In this document: positions 7,651 through 15,255 of the stretch, piece after piece
Layout of the letters: each line of letters starts with the position of its first letter
Position numbering within the stretch: position 1 is the first letter of the stretch
Assembly (NCBI GenBank): GCA_050295975.1
Contig: JBNKQR010000043.1
Span: 1 to 27,034, forward strand
From: JAPHTQ01 sp050295975
GTDB taxonomy: Bacteria; Pseudomonadota; Gammaproteobacteria; Thiohalomonadales; Thiohalomonadaceae
Length of the DNA: 27,034 nucleotides
Direction of reading: 5' to 3'
Position numbers and translations under genes: made by a program
Notes under the pieces: generated by a model
The model's input: the letters and a program-made list of their open reading frames with translations, nothing else
Told to the model about the DNA's origin: nothing
Database searches by the model: none

Positions 7651-7986
7651 ATGACGATGATTACAGGTTTGACCCGGGGCGGTGAAGAATACACCCCGGC
7701 GTTTGTAATGGAGATCAATCAGCAGAACTGTATTGGCTGCGGCCGCTGCTTTAAGGTCTGTACACGTGAAGTCTTCGATCTGATTGAGCGTGAAGAGGTA
7801 GAGGGGCTGATAGCCGATGATGACTACGACGATGATGATTACGGTGAAGACGATGACGGCTTTTCAGATGACACCGCCATGGTCATGAGTCTCAAGGACG
7901 CCATGGACTGTATCGGTTGCGGCGCCTGTTCGCGTATCTGTCCCAAGAAGTGCTTTACCCACGAACCCCAGACCGCCGTAGCCTGA
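7651..7986 (+). CDS. fdxB: Nif-specific 2[4Fe-4S] ferredoxin III with acidic insert
   Basis: The 111-residue protein carries two CxxCxxCxxxC motifs, Cys27/30/33/37 and Cys87/90/93/97, as expected for a two-cluster low-potential ferredoxin, plus an extra Cys101. The nif-specific ferredoxin III family sits after DUF683 in many nif operons and is thought to pass electrons to nitrogenase or to FeMo-co synthesis. Residues 56-74 between the two motifs are nearly all Asp, Glu and Tyr (DDDYDDDDYGEDDDGF). The cluster motifs are intact, so the insert may form a charged surface loop. The start is ten bases after the DUF683 stop with GAGGG upstream. Confidence 0.9.
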   Translation: MTMITGLTRGGEEYTPAFVMEINQQNCIGCGRCFKVCTREVFDLIEREEVEGLIADDDYDDDDYGEDDDGFSDDTAMVMSLKDAMDCIGCGACSRICPKKCFTHEPQTAVA

Positions 7987-8001
7987 GCAGGAGAGACTGA
8001 C

Positions 8002-8328
8002 ATGCCAAGACCTCATAAGCACGTATTCGTCTGTACGCAAAGCCGTCCCCTGGGACACCCGCGTCCTTCATGCAGCCAGAAAAACTGTGCGGAAGTGGCG
8101 GAGGAATTCTACTGGCATCTGCAGCAGCGGCAGTTGTTCGACAAGGTGCAGGTAACCACCACCGGCTGTCTCGGCCCATGTAGCGAAGGCCCGTCGGTGC
8201 TGGTCTATCCCGAGGGTGTGATGTATGGAGGCGTCAGCAAGGCAGATGTGGCGACCATCTTCGACGAACATCTTCAGAACGACCAGCCGGTGGAACGCCT
8301 GCAGGTCGCCGAGGAGTTCTGGGGGTAA
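8002..8328 (+). CDS. [2Fe-2S] thioredoxin-like ferredoxin, clostridial type
   Basis: The 108-residue product has Cys11, Cys24, Cys56 and Cys60, exactly the ligand positions described for the Clostridium pasteurianum [2Fe-2S] ferredoxin, plus Cys29. Segments HVFVCTQSRP and TTTGCLGPCSEGPSVLVYPEGVMYGGV are typical of this thioredoxin-fold family. A. vinelandii carries a homologue in its nif region; interaction with the MoFe protein has been reported for the family. An AGGAGAG ribosome site lies just upstream. It is likely a small electron carrier dedicated to nitrogen fixation. Confidence 0.93.
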   Translation: MPRPHKHVFVCTQSRPLGHPRPSCSQKNCAEVAEEFYWHLQQRQLFDKVQVTTTGCLGPCSEGPSVLVYPEGVMYGGVSKADVATIFDEHLQNDQPVERLQVAEEFWG

Positions 8329-8333
8329 CCTGA

Positions 8334-8708
8334 ATGGACGAGTCTGTCGCTATACGCTTCTTCAAGATCGAGCAGTTAGCCGAGCGGGTGTTCGAGAAGC
8401 TCTATCACGAAGTGCTGAAGCTGGGGTTTAGCGCCGAGGACGTGACGCTGAAACCTCCCAAGGAGGCGTCCTATCGATTGCAACGGGACCCTTCCAACAG
8501 TGAGTACAGCCTGGTCGGTGACTGGCGCAATGAGCAGGGTATGAACCTGGGTACCCTACTGTTCCATGCGGACGGCAGCTTTTACGTCGAACAGGATGTG
8601 GTGCGCCCACATCCGACCCGTAACGGATGGTTTGTCGAGGCTGTCAACGCCTGGGGCAAGGGTGACAAGATCAGGGCCGAGGCCCGATTGTTGCAAATGC
8701 CTGAATGA
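8334..8708 (+). CDS. Unrecognised 124-residue protein in nifENX operon
   Basis: The start at 8334 is five bases after the ferredoxin stop, so the gene is part of the operon. The product has no Cys, no signal peptide and no membrane span. It opens with an amphipathic helix (EQLAERVFEKLYHEVLKLGF), followed by a beta-rich part (YSLVGDWRNEQGMNLGTLLFHADGSFYVEQDVV). I do not recognise the family. Its location directly behind the [2Fe-2S] ferredoxin suggests it assists that protein or nitrogenase, but nothing in the sequence proves a function. Confidence 0.8.
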   Translation: MDESVAIRFFKIEQLAERVFEKLYHEVLKLGFSAEDVTLKPPKEASYRLQRDPSNSEYSLVGDWRNEQGMNLGTLLFHADGSFYVEQDVVRPHPTRNGWFVEAVNAWGKGDKIRAEARLLQMPE

Positions 8709-8795
8709 TGACCCGAAAGCCGTCTGTGACTATGCCGGCCGATAGAGGGTGTAGCAAGGACATGGAATTTATCTTCACAGTTAATAATTACTAAA

Positions 8796-9212
8796 ATGGA
8801 TTACCGCGTTATTCTCTATCACAAGCAGGCAGCCAGCGCGCGTACCCGCTTCCTCAAATATGCTTACGACAGTGTCTGTGCCTTCGATACCATTCCCATG
8901 CCGGCCCAGCTGCTGGAGCGGGTGCCAGACTCCAATATGGTCAACCATCCCGCAGCCATCCTGCAGCAGCTGGAGCGAAAACTCTCACTGCCTGACGGTT
9001 GCCTGAAGGCGGAGGGGGAGTACCGTCATAGCGTCGATGTGCCCGGTGGGTGCATACAGATCATTCTGGCCTGCATTAGCACCATGGATCCGCCCTTTGA
9101 TGCGGCGGAGAAGGCCGAAGCCCAGTTCATCGATCTGACCCAGGCCAGGGGATTGCCCGGTGTCGAGCTGGAGTTGCTGCGGCATGCTTACGAATTGATT
9201 CTGGGTGGGTAA
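8796..9212 (+). CDS. Unrecognised 138-residue four-Cys protein
   Basis: The frame starts at ATG 8796, 87 bases after the previous stop; there is no clear ribosome site in the AT-rich leader. The product is soluble with Cys28, Cys69, Cys86 and Cys93. The last two lie in PGGCIQIILACISTMDPPFD. The Cys spacing does not match NifQ (CxxxxCxxCxxxxxC), so I do not call it NifQ. The opening MDYRVILYHKQAASARTRFL reads like a globular domain start. It is the last gene before a GGTGCGG hairpin, so it probably ends the nifENX transcript. Function unknown. Confidence 0.75.
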   Translation: MDYRVILYHKQAASARTRFLKYAYDSVCAFDTIPMPAQLLERVPDSNMVNHPAAILQQLERKLSLPDGCLKAEGEYRHSVDVPGGCIQIILACISTMDPPFDAAEKAEAQFIDLTQARGLPGVELELLRHAYELILGG

Positions 9213-9227
9213 TTATTGTCTGCATAC

Positions 9228-9245
9228 GGTGCGGCAAGCCGCACC
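9228..9245. repeat. GC-rich hairpin at end of nifENX operon
   Basis: GGTGCGG (9228-9234), loop CAAG, CCGCACC (9239-9245): a perfect seven-base-pair stem 16 bases after the last stop codon. The core and loop are shared with hairpins at 23937 and 25576. No T-run follows. It may be a REP-like element or an mRNA-end stabiliser. Confidence 0.6.
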
Positions 9246-9372
9246 AAGATACCATGGATTTTGGTCATCCCAGCAACCGTGAAAACTGCAATAAGATGTG
9301 GTTATCCGAATTCAAGGATGCATCGGAATGACAAGCGTCAAACAATCAATTCGGCGACCAGCGATGTTCTAT

Positions 9373-10530
9373 TCAGGGCTTTGTTGAATCGTTGACCGGC
9401 AGCAGCCGCACCAGCTTGCCGTCATCCTCGTCGGTCAGAAGATAGATCAGCCCGTCCGGCCCCTGGCGTACATCACGAATGCGGCCAAGCTTGCCTTTGA
9501 GCAACCGCTCCTCATGGGTGATTTTATCTCCGTCGAGTTCGAGTCTGACCAGCAGCTGGAGTTTAAGCGAACCGACAAAAAGATTGCCTTTCCAGTTTTC
9601 AAAACGGTCACTATCGTAGAAGGCCATACCGGAAGGGGCGATGGACGGCACCCAGTAGTAGATGGGTTGCTGTATCCCGGCTTTGTGTGTGCCTTCGCCG
9701 ATCCGGGTGGCGGTGACATAGTTGACGCCGTAAGTGATGATCGGCCAGCCGTAGTTCTTGCCCGCCTCGGGGATGTTGATCTCGTCGCCACCCTGAGGGC
9801 CATGCTCATGGGTCCAGAGTCTGCCGCTCCAGGGATTGAGAGCGGCACCCTGCATGTTGCGGTGACCGTAGCTGTATATCTCCGACCTGACGTCTTTGCG
9901 GCCCACGAAGGGGTTGTCAGCGGGCACGCGGCCGTCGTCGTGGATCCGGATCAGCGAACCGGCATGATCATTCAGATCCTGGGCGCGAGAGCGCTCGCCC
10001 CGGTCCCCCTGGGTGATGAAGAGATGACCGTCGCGATCGAACACCAGTCGTGATCCGAAGTGCTGGCGGGCATGGCTTTTGTGCGCCATGCGGTAGATCA
10101 CATCCACTTGCGACAGCTGATTATCTTCCAATCGTCCTCGGGCCACGGCGGTGCCGTAGCCGTTCATACCCGCTTCGGCAAAGGAGAAATAGATCAGCCG
10201 GTTGCTTTCGAACTGGGGGTGCAATACCACATCGAGCAGTCCTCCCTGACCATGTTGGCGGATCTTGGGTAGGCCGGTGATCGAGCGGGGTTCGAGGCGG
10301 CCGGTTGGGTCGATCGCCTTCAGGTCGCCACTGCGCTCTGTTACCAGCACGCGTCCATCCGGTAGAAAGGCGAGCGACCAGGGGTGAGACAGGCCCCGGG
10401 TCAGGATTTCGTAGGTAAAGATCGCCTTCTCGCTTTTAAAGGCCGGTTCCGCGAAGCTCAATGGCGACATGCACAGCAATAGGGCGAGTAGGGTGAAACG
10501 CCAGTTCATTCTCGATTCTTGCATCGACAT
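9373..10530 (-). CDS. PQQ-dependent (soluble aldose) sugar dehydrogenase family
   Basis: The product resembles the YliI/Asd family of periplasmic PQQ-dependent aldose dehydrogenases with a six-bladed propeller. Visible signatures are LSHPWSLAFLPDGRVLVTERSGDL, GQGGLLDVVLHP, YSYGHRNMQGAALNP and WTHEHGPQGGDEINIPEAGKNYGWP. A signal peptide (NWRFTLLALLLCMSPLSFA) indicates export. I take ATG 10530 as the start because TTGGA lies about seven bases upstream; ATG 10509, directly before the hydrophobic segment, is an alternative. The gene points towards the nifENX operon end and has no evident link to nitrogen fixation. Confidence 0.88.
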   Translation of the reverse strand: MSMQESRMNWRFTLLALLLCMSPLSFAEPAFKSEKAIFTYEILTRGLSHPWSLAFLPDGRVLVTERSGDLKAIDPTGRLEPRSITGLPKIRQHGQGGLLDVVLHPQFESNRLIYFSFAEAGMNGYGTAVARGRLEDNQLSQVDVIYRMAHKSHARQHFGSRLVFDRDGHLFITQGDRGERSRAQDLNDHAGSLIRIHDDGRVPADNPFVGRKDVRSEIYSYGHRNMQGAALNPWSGRLWTHEHGPQGGDEINIPEAGKNYGWPIITYGVNYVTATRIGEGTHKAGIQQPIYYWVPSIAPSGMAFYDSDRFENWKGNLFVGSLKLQLLVRLELDGDKITHEERLLKGKLGRIRDVRQGPDGLIYLLTDEDDGKLVRLLPVNDSTKP

Positions 10531-10685
10531 GTTTTTTCCAAAAGCGACAATGAGAGTGGAATATTTGGACAAAAATGCGGCGACCGCGTTCATTATCTGT
10601 CCCCTGTAAAGCGGGCTTGCCGCGTATAAAAGATGATATATGCTTGTCTTACCCTCCTTTCTCCATATGTCCTAGCAACGGTTTT

Positions 10686-11063
10686 ATGAAACTCAATTCC
10701 CGGGTCTTTGTTTACGGTACCTTGCGTCGCAACGAGGTGAATCACCACCTGCTCGAGGGTGCCCGCTGCTGCGGCCACCACATCACCGGGCCCTACTACA
10801 AAATGATCAATCTGGGTGCCTATCCAGGGGTGGTCAAGCGAGGCCGCACCCGCATCCAGGGAGAGGTCTACGAGATTGGCGCGCAGGAGATGGCGGTACT
10901 CGACCGGCTTGAGGGTTATCCCAAGGCCTACTCGCGTGAACTTATCTCCACACCTTGGGGCAGGGCCTGGATATATATCTATCGAGGCCCACGGCGGGGC
11001 AGGGCGATGATTGCCAGCGGTATCTGGCACGATACAATCTTTCATCGTCGCTGGTCACGTTGA
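10686..11063 (+). CDS. Gamma-glutamylcyclotransferase-family protein (AIG2-like)
   Basis: The 125-residue product has the family's N-terminal VFVYGTLRRNE phosphate-loop-like motif (residues 7-17) and the conserved acidic residue Glu76 in LDRLEGYP, the proposed catalytic base. These proteins (YtfP/AIG2/GGCT) cleave gamma-glutamyl amine or amide bonds, but bacterial substrates are often unknown. The ATG at 10686 was chosen because the YGTL motif sits at the usual distance; the upstream in-frame ATG at 10575 would add 37 unlikely residues that overlap the divergent promoter region. It diverges from the sugar dehydrogenase. Confidence 0.85.
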   Translation: MKLNSRVFVYGTLRRNEVNHHLLEGARCCGHHITGPYYKMINLGAYPGVVKRGRTRIQGEVYEIGAQEMAVLDRLEGYPKAYSRELISTPWGRAWIYIYRGPRRGRAMIASGIWHDTIFHRRWSR

Positions 11064-11166
11064 GATCCCTCTTGCGCCCTTCAGAATGACTGAATCGAAC
11101 TGAAGTGTAGATACGGGGCATAGAGAATATTTGAGATGAAACGCTAACTTTCAGCTTCTTGTGGCG

Positions 11167-11217
11167 GGGCAGGCCCCTCCCTACGGTCCATCTCGAGCAG
11201 TAGGGTGGAGCCTGCTC
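11167..11217. repeat. Inverted repeat between convergent genes
   Basis: Two 18-base arms, 11167-11184 and 11200-11217, are inverted copies with three mismatches, separated by 15 bases. The region lies between the convergent ends of the cyclotransferase gene and the short NifZ gene. It could act as a two-way transcription barrier. There is no T-run, so termination is inference. Confidence 0.5.
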
Positions 11218-11256
11218 AAGCAAGCATTTGATGAACAAGACAAACCTCGCTTGCGC

Positions 11257-11529
11257 TTACGTCTCGTCGCAAAAATCCAGCTCGGTGGAGCTTAACTCCT
11301 CTGGCCAGCAACCGGTGGCAGGCCCCAGGTTCAGTTCGCTGTCTTCAAAGCGCACCAGATAGACGGTGCGTTCAGGGGCTTCCTCCAGATATCCGGTTTC
11401 GATAAGTACCCCGCGGGTGCCGGGCTTCGCCAGCAGTGCATCATCGGGAACCTCAGGAATACCACCGTCATTATAGATATGGCTAGCGGCGTAGACCGCG
11501 TCTCCAGGGGTGAGTTGTTCGAGTGTCAT
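11257..11529 (-). CDS. Short single-domain NifZ-family protein
   Basis: The 90-residue product aligns by eye with the N-terminal NifZ domain of the nifZ gene at 22601: both have a G-x-x-V opening, NDG followed by P, LL-x-x-x-G-x-x-G, a G(Y/T)(L/F) turn, Y-x-V-x-F, and GC-x-x-EEL at the end. NifZ is an SH3-like fold protein needed for maturation of the MoFe-protein P-clusters. This shorter paralogue faces iscA and starts only 14 bases from the NifA site at 11543. The ATG at 11529 has AGGAAAG upstream. I see no sigma-54 core facing it, so its promoter is not identified. Confidence 0.8.
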   Translation of the reverse strand: MTLEQLTPGDAVYAASHIYNDGGIPEVPDDALLAKPGTRGVLIETGYLEEAPERTVYLVRFEDSELNLGPATGCWPEELSSTELDFCDET

Positions 11530-11542
11530 GGTCTCTTTCCTT

Positions 11543-11558
11543 TGTTGCCTTTGTTACA
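11543..11558 (+). promoter_or_regulatory. NifA upstream activator site before iscA-nifUS
   Basis: TGT (11543-11545), ten bases, ACA (11556-11558): exact NifA consensus. It is 99 bp upstream of the TGG of the sigma-54 core at 11657. It also lies 14 bases outside the start of the divergent NifZ-like gene. Confidence 0.75.
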
Positions 11559-11656
11559 AAACATAGCTTCGCATTGTGTTGTGAATGCGACTGCTTGGTA
11601 TGCCAAAAGCCGAAAAAATGCTGTAAAAACAATCAAAAGCGTTGTTCGGAATTACA

Positions 11657-11672
11657 TGGCACAGGCTTTGCA
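11657..11672 (+). promoter_or_regulatory. Sigma-54 promoter of iscA-nifU-nifS
   Basis: TGGCACAGGCTTTGCA is a full match to TGGCAC-N5-TTGCA with correct GG-GC spacing. It ends 51 bases before the iscA ATG. Confidence 0.92.
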
Positions 11673-11723
11673 GCAGCTATGTAAACACAACGATGCAAGA
11701 GACTTGCCACGGAGAAAACGACC

Positions 11724-12047
11724 ATGATCACACTGACCGAGAATGCACAGAAGGCCATAAGCCGGTTCATCAAAGGCGCCGAATCACCTGTTGAGGGATT
11801 GAGAATATCCGTCACCGGAGGCGGCTGCTCAGGTATGCAATACGGCATGGAACTTGAGGCAGCGGCCAAGGGCGACGACACCATCGTCGAGGTGGGTAGT
11901 CTGAAGATTTTCATCGATCCCTACAGCGCGCCGATGCTGCAGGGCGTCACTGTCGATTTTCTCGACAGCATGGAAGGCAGTGGCTTCAAGTTTGAAAATC
12001 CCAATGCCTCCGCCAGCTGTGGCTGTGGTAACTCTTTCTCTGCCTAA
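11724..12047 (+). CDS. iscA: Nif-type IscA, A-type Fe-S carrier
   Basis: The 107-residue protein has the A-type carrier cysteines Cys35 (GGGCSGMQY), Cys99 and Cys101 (SCGCGNSF). A-type carriers accept clusters from the NifU or IscU scaffold and deliver them to target proteins. A gene of this kind opens the iscA-nifU-nifS unit in A. vinelandii, and the order is the same here. The start is behind a GGAG-type site and 51 bases downstream of the sigma-54 core, so it is the first gene of the transcript. Confidence 0.95.
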   Translation: MITLTENAQKAISRFIKGAESPVEGLRISVTGGGCSGMQYGMELEAAAKGDDTIVEVGSLKIFIDPYSAPMLQGVTVDFLDSMEGSGFKFENPNASASCGCGNSFSA

Positions 12048-12065
12048 ACGTTCAGGAGCAATGAA

Positions 12066-12956
12066 ATGTGGGACTATTCCGAAAAGGTACAAGAGCATTT
12101 CTTCAGTCCTCGTAATGCGGGCGCCGTGGAGGAAGCCAACGCGGTCGGGGATGTGGGTTCACTATCCTGCGGCGACGCGCTGCGTCTGACCCTCAAGGTT
12201 GATCCAGAGACCGAGGAGATTCTCGATGCGGGATTTCAGACTTTTGGTTGTGGCTCGGCCATCGCCTCCAGCTCGGCGCTGACCGAGATCATCAAAGGCA
12301 TGAAGATCGATGAGGCGCTGAATGTGAGCAACCAGGACATTGCCGACTATCTCGACGGTCTGCCGCCGGAGAAGATGCACTGCTCGGTGATGGGACGAGA
12401 GGCGCTGCAAGCCGCTGTCGCCAACTATCGCGGCGAAGAGTGGAAGGATGACCACGAAGAGGGCGCCCTGGTCTGTAAATGCTTTGCCGTCGATGAAGTC
12501 ATGATCGAAGAGACGGTGCGCGCCAACGGTCTGCGTAGCGTGGAAGAGGTGACCAACTATACCAAGGCGGGTGGTGGCTGTTCCGCCTGTCACGAGGGCA
12601 TCGAAGAGATCCTTGCCCGGGTATTGGTGGAGCGGGGCGAGAGATTCGATCACAATGCGGTGGCCGGCGAGATCAAGAAGCCCCAGTCAGGTTTGACCAA
12701 TCTGCAGCGCATGAAACGCATCGAAGAGCTGTTGGAAGAGATTCGTCCCAATCTGCAGCGTGATCATGGTGATGTAGAGTTGGTTGAGGTTGACGGCAAG
12801 TATGTTTACCTCAATATGATCGGTGCCTGTTCAGGCTGTCAAATGGCCGCCACCACCCTGGGCGGCATTCAGCAGCACCTGGCTGAGGGTCTTGGCGAGT
12901 TCATTCAGGTTCTGCCCGCCGAAGAGCTGGCGCGTCGTGCGGCGATGGGGGCCTAG
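12066..12956 (+). CDS. nifU: NifU, modular Fe-S cluster scaffold
   Basis: The 296-residue protein has three modules. The N-terminal IscU-like scaffold has Cys35, Cys62 and Cys106. The central permanent [2Fe-2S] domain has Cys137, Cys139, Cys172 and Cys175. The C-terminal Nfu domain has Cys255 and Cys258 (GACSGCQ). The first seven positions equal those of A. vinelandii NifU. The C-terminal Nfu cysteines lie about 17 residues earlier, so the linker is shorter. NifU receives sulfur from NifS and supplies clusters to NifH, NifDK and NifB. It starts 18 bases after the iscA stop (AGGAG upstream). Confidence 0.98.
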   Translation: MWDYSEKVQEHFFSPRNAGAVEEANAVGDVGSLSCGDALRLTLKVDPETEEILDAGFQTFGCGSAIASSSALTEIIKGMKIDEALNVSNQDIADYLDGLPPEKMHCSVMGREALQAAVANYRGEEWKDDHEEGALVCKCFAVDEVMIEETVRANGLRSVEEVTNYTKAGGGCSACHEGIEEILARVLVERGERFDHNAVAGEIKKPQSGLTNLQRMKRIEELLEEIRPNLQRDHGDVELVEVDGKYVYLNMIGACSGCQMAATTLGGIQQHLAEGLGEFIQVLPAEELARRAAMGA

Positions 12957-12959
12957 CTC

Positions 12960-14186
12960 ATGAAACAAAGTGACACGGTCGACGGAATCTATCTCGACAA
13001 CAACGCCACTACCATGGTGGCTCCCGAAGTCGTGCGGGAGATGCTGCCCTTCTTCACCGAACAGTTCGGCAATCCTTCGTCCCTGCATCAGTTTGGCAAC
13101 AAGGTCGGGCTCGCACTGAAGAAAGCACGCAAACAAGTCCAGGCGTTGCTGGGCGCAGAGCACGATTCAGAGATCATTTTCACCTCTTGCGGTACCGAGT
13201 CAGACTCCACCGCGATCCTCTCCGCTCTCAAGGCGCAACCCGAGCGCAAAGAGATTATTACCACAGTGGTTGAACATCCGGCGGTATTGAGTCTATGTGA
13301 ATATCTGGAGAAAGAGGGTTATACCGTCCACTATCTCAAGGTCGACAAAAAGGGCCGGCTCGATATCCGGGAGTATTACAAACTGCTTTCCGATAATGTG
13401 GCCATTGTCTCGGTGATGTGGGCCAACAACGAGAGCGGTACACTTTTTCCGGTGGAGGAGATGGCGGAGATGGCCCGTTCCGCCGGTGTCATGTTCCATA
13501 CCGACGCGGTGCAGGCGGTAGGCAAGCTGCCAATCGACCTGAAGAACACAAGCATCGACATGCTCTCCCTCTCCGGACACAAGCTGCATGCACCCAAGGG
13601 TGTCGGTGTACTCTATCTGCGTCGCGGTGTCCGCTTCCGCCCTCTGCTGCGTGGCGGGCACCAGGAGCGGGGACGTCGTGCCGGCACTGAAAACGCAACC
13701 TCTATTGTCGGACTCGGTAAGGCCTGTGAGATGGCGATGGAGTCACTGGAATATGAAAAGAGCTTCGTGCGCGCCATGCGCGATCGTCTGCAACAGGGTA
13801 TTCTTGAACAGGTCAGCCACTGCTTCGTGACTGGCGATCCCAACAACCGCTTGCCCAATACCCTTAATGTCGCCTTCGAATACATCGAGGGCGAGGCGAT
13901 CCTGCTACTGCTGAATAAGATGGGGATCGCCGCTTCGAGTGGATCCGCCTGTACCTCGGGCTCGCTGGAACCCTCCCATGTCATGCGGGCAATGGATATT
14001 CCTTTCACCGCCGCACACGGCTCGGTCCGCTTCTCCTTCTCCCGCTACAACACCATGGAGGAGGTTGAGCGCGTGATCGAGGCGGTGCCGCCCATCGTGG
14101 CTCAGTTGCGCAAACTCTCTCCCTATTGGAACGGTAACGGCCCGGTCGAGGATCCGCAAAAGGCCTTCGCGCCCAGTTATGCCTGA
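12960..14186 (+). CDS. nifS: NifS, cysteine desulfurase
   Basis: NifS is the PLP-dependent enzyme that converts cysteine to alanine and hands sulfur to NifU. The 408-residue protein keeps the substrate and cofactor motifs YLDNNATT (residues 11-18), the PLP lysine Lys208 (SLSGHKLHAPKG) and the catalytic Cys331 (SSGSACTSGSLEPSHV). The ATG lies three bases after the nifU stop. The frame is intact and followed by an intrinsic terminator, which separates it from nifV even though nifS and nifV are adjacent in A. vinelandii. Confidence 0.98.
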   Translation: MKQSDTVDGIYLDNNATTMVAPEVVREMLPFFTEQFGNPSSLHQFGNKVGLALKKARKQVQALLGAEHDSEIIFTSCGTESDSTAILSALKAQPERKEIITTVVEHPAVLSLCEYLEKEGYTVHYLKVDKKGRLDIREYYKLLSDNVAIVSVMWANNESGTLFPVEEMAEMARSAGVMFHTDAVQAVGKLPIDLKNTSIDMLSLSGHKLHAPKGVGVLYLRRGVRFRPLLRGGHQERGRRAGTENATSIVGLGKACEMAMESLEYEKSFVRAMRDRLQQGILEQVSHCFVTGDPNNRLPNTLNVAFEYIEGEAILLLLNKMGIAASSGSACTSGSLEPSHVMRAMDIPFTAAHGSVRFSFSRYNTMEEVERVIEAVPPIVAQLRKLSPYWNGNGPVEDPQKAFAPSYA

Positions 14187-14218
14187 TCGGTTATTTGGTT
14201 GAATCCTCTCCGTTCTTC

Positions 14219-14245
14219 ACCGCAGCTTATGTTGCGGTTTTTTTT
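14219..14245 (+). terminator. Rho-independent terminator after nifS
   Basis: ACCGCA (14219-14224) pairs with TGCGGT (14233-14238) around an eight-base loop, followed directly by a T-run to 14245. It is 33 bases past the nifS stop and should end the iscA-nifU-nifS transcript. Confidence 0.8.
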
Positions 14246-14407
14246 GCCTTTAATTCGGGATGATACGGCGAAGTGAAGGCTTGTCTTAAGGTGTGGCTTA
14301 CTGCTCCGAAAGTAATCTAACCCCCCTCCACCCGACACGCTTCTCTCGGAGAAAGGGGGATATTGTATACAGCAGTGATGTGTCATTCATCACGACAGCG
14401 CGCTCCC

Positions 14408-14644
14408 CTATATGGAACGCAGAGAACGCTTATACCACTCAATGCATTGATTTATAACGAACAACATGATGATCAGGGCCAACGCGATCAAGATCATTAT
14501 GATTCCGTAGTAGGCCAGATACCAGAAGTTGGCCAGATAGCGGTTATCAATCACGGCCCCCCAAGAGGATACTGACATAGAGATAAAAGTCATAGAAAAC
14601 AGAATCGCAATGATTTTATAAAGAATCTGGTTGATAGTATTCAT
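14408..14644 (-). CDS. Small two-span membrane protein
   Basis: This 78-residue frame starts at ATG 14642-14644 behind GGAG with six-base spacing. It has two hydrophobic segments (about residues 9-30 and 42-66, the second rich in Ile, Leu and Met). The last residues are basic (EWYKRSLRSI), suggesting both ends face the cytoplasm. The family is not recognised. Its base composition is AT-rich compared with the nif genes on either side, as is the rest of this block. Confidence 0.6.
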   Translation of the reverse strand: MNTINQILYKIIAILFSMTFISMSVSSWGAVIDNRYLANFWYLAYYGIIMILIALALIIMLFVINQCIEWYKRSLRSI

Positions 14645-15255
14645 CCCCCACTCCCTGGTTCGTTGCTCAATCCGATTATTCCATCGACGTTACATGGCAT
14701 AGGTAATAGCGATAACGCTTCACCGATATGTCATGCAAGTCTGTTTCTCAAAGCTGAAATCAAACTGAACAATGAGAAAATAATGCATCGTGATAAGATT
14801 TCGAATTTTGTAAATGTGATTCAGCTCTCAAATGCACCTATCCAGTCAGTTTCGCATCGCTCGATTGGCTCCTCTCCGCTGTTTAACGCACTACCCGACT
14901 AGATGTTGTTGCCATTATGTCGGGTTGGCAGAGGGACGTGATGATCTCAATGGTGTGAGTGGCAGGGTGTGGTCAGTGGCAGCCAATTATTAGGTGGCCT
15001 TAAATAGCCAAAACTTCGCCATAATCGGCTATTAGGTGCTTTTTTTGCCCAAATCCTGGACATTTCAATTTTAACTATATTATCAATATGGGACCTGTAT
15101 TCAGTGCCAAACACAAACTTGAACTAAAATAAAATGACGGAACTGGAAGTGTCGCGGCGATTCGAAACAAGTGCTGCCGAATTATTGCCGATACGGCCAA
15201 AACTCACGCGATTCGAAGTGAGCTTGCGGCCACAACGCTCATATGGAGGTGCGCT
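14645..15255. other. AT-rich intergenic stretch, no gene recognised
   Basis: About 610 bases with no supported reading frame. It holds an imperfect hairpin, AATAGCC (15003-15009) with GGCTATT (15027-15033), followed six bases later by a T-run at 15040-15046; this could be a weak plus-strand terminator with nothing obvious to terminate. A ten-base word GCGATTCGAA appears twice between 15157 and 15220. I see no insertion-sequence ends, tRNA or sigma-54 core. Confidence 0.5.

Noticed and set aside
8762..8794. Ten-codon frame (MEFIFTVNNY) directly before the 138-residue gene, possible leader peptide
   Set aside because: The AAGGA upstream is only one base from its ATG, and no attenuator-like hairpins follow. 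Probably chance.
8796..9212. Calling the four-Cys protein NifQ
   Set aside because: The Cys residues (28, 69, 86, 93) do not follow the NifQ C-x4-C-x2-C-x5-C pattern, and the rest of the sequence shows no NifQ signature.
11600..11625. TGGCATACCAAGCA on the minus strand as a sigma-54 core for the short NifZ gene
   Set aside because: Only eight bases separate GG and GC, so sigma-54 would not recognise it.
14940..15060. Repeated ATTAGGTG words and T-run as ends of an insertion sequence
   Set aside because: The repeats are eight bases only, with no terminal inverted repeats and no transposase frame nearby.
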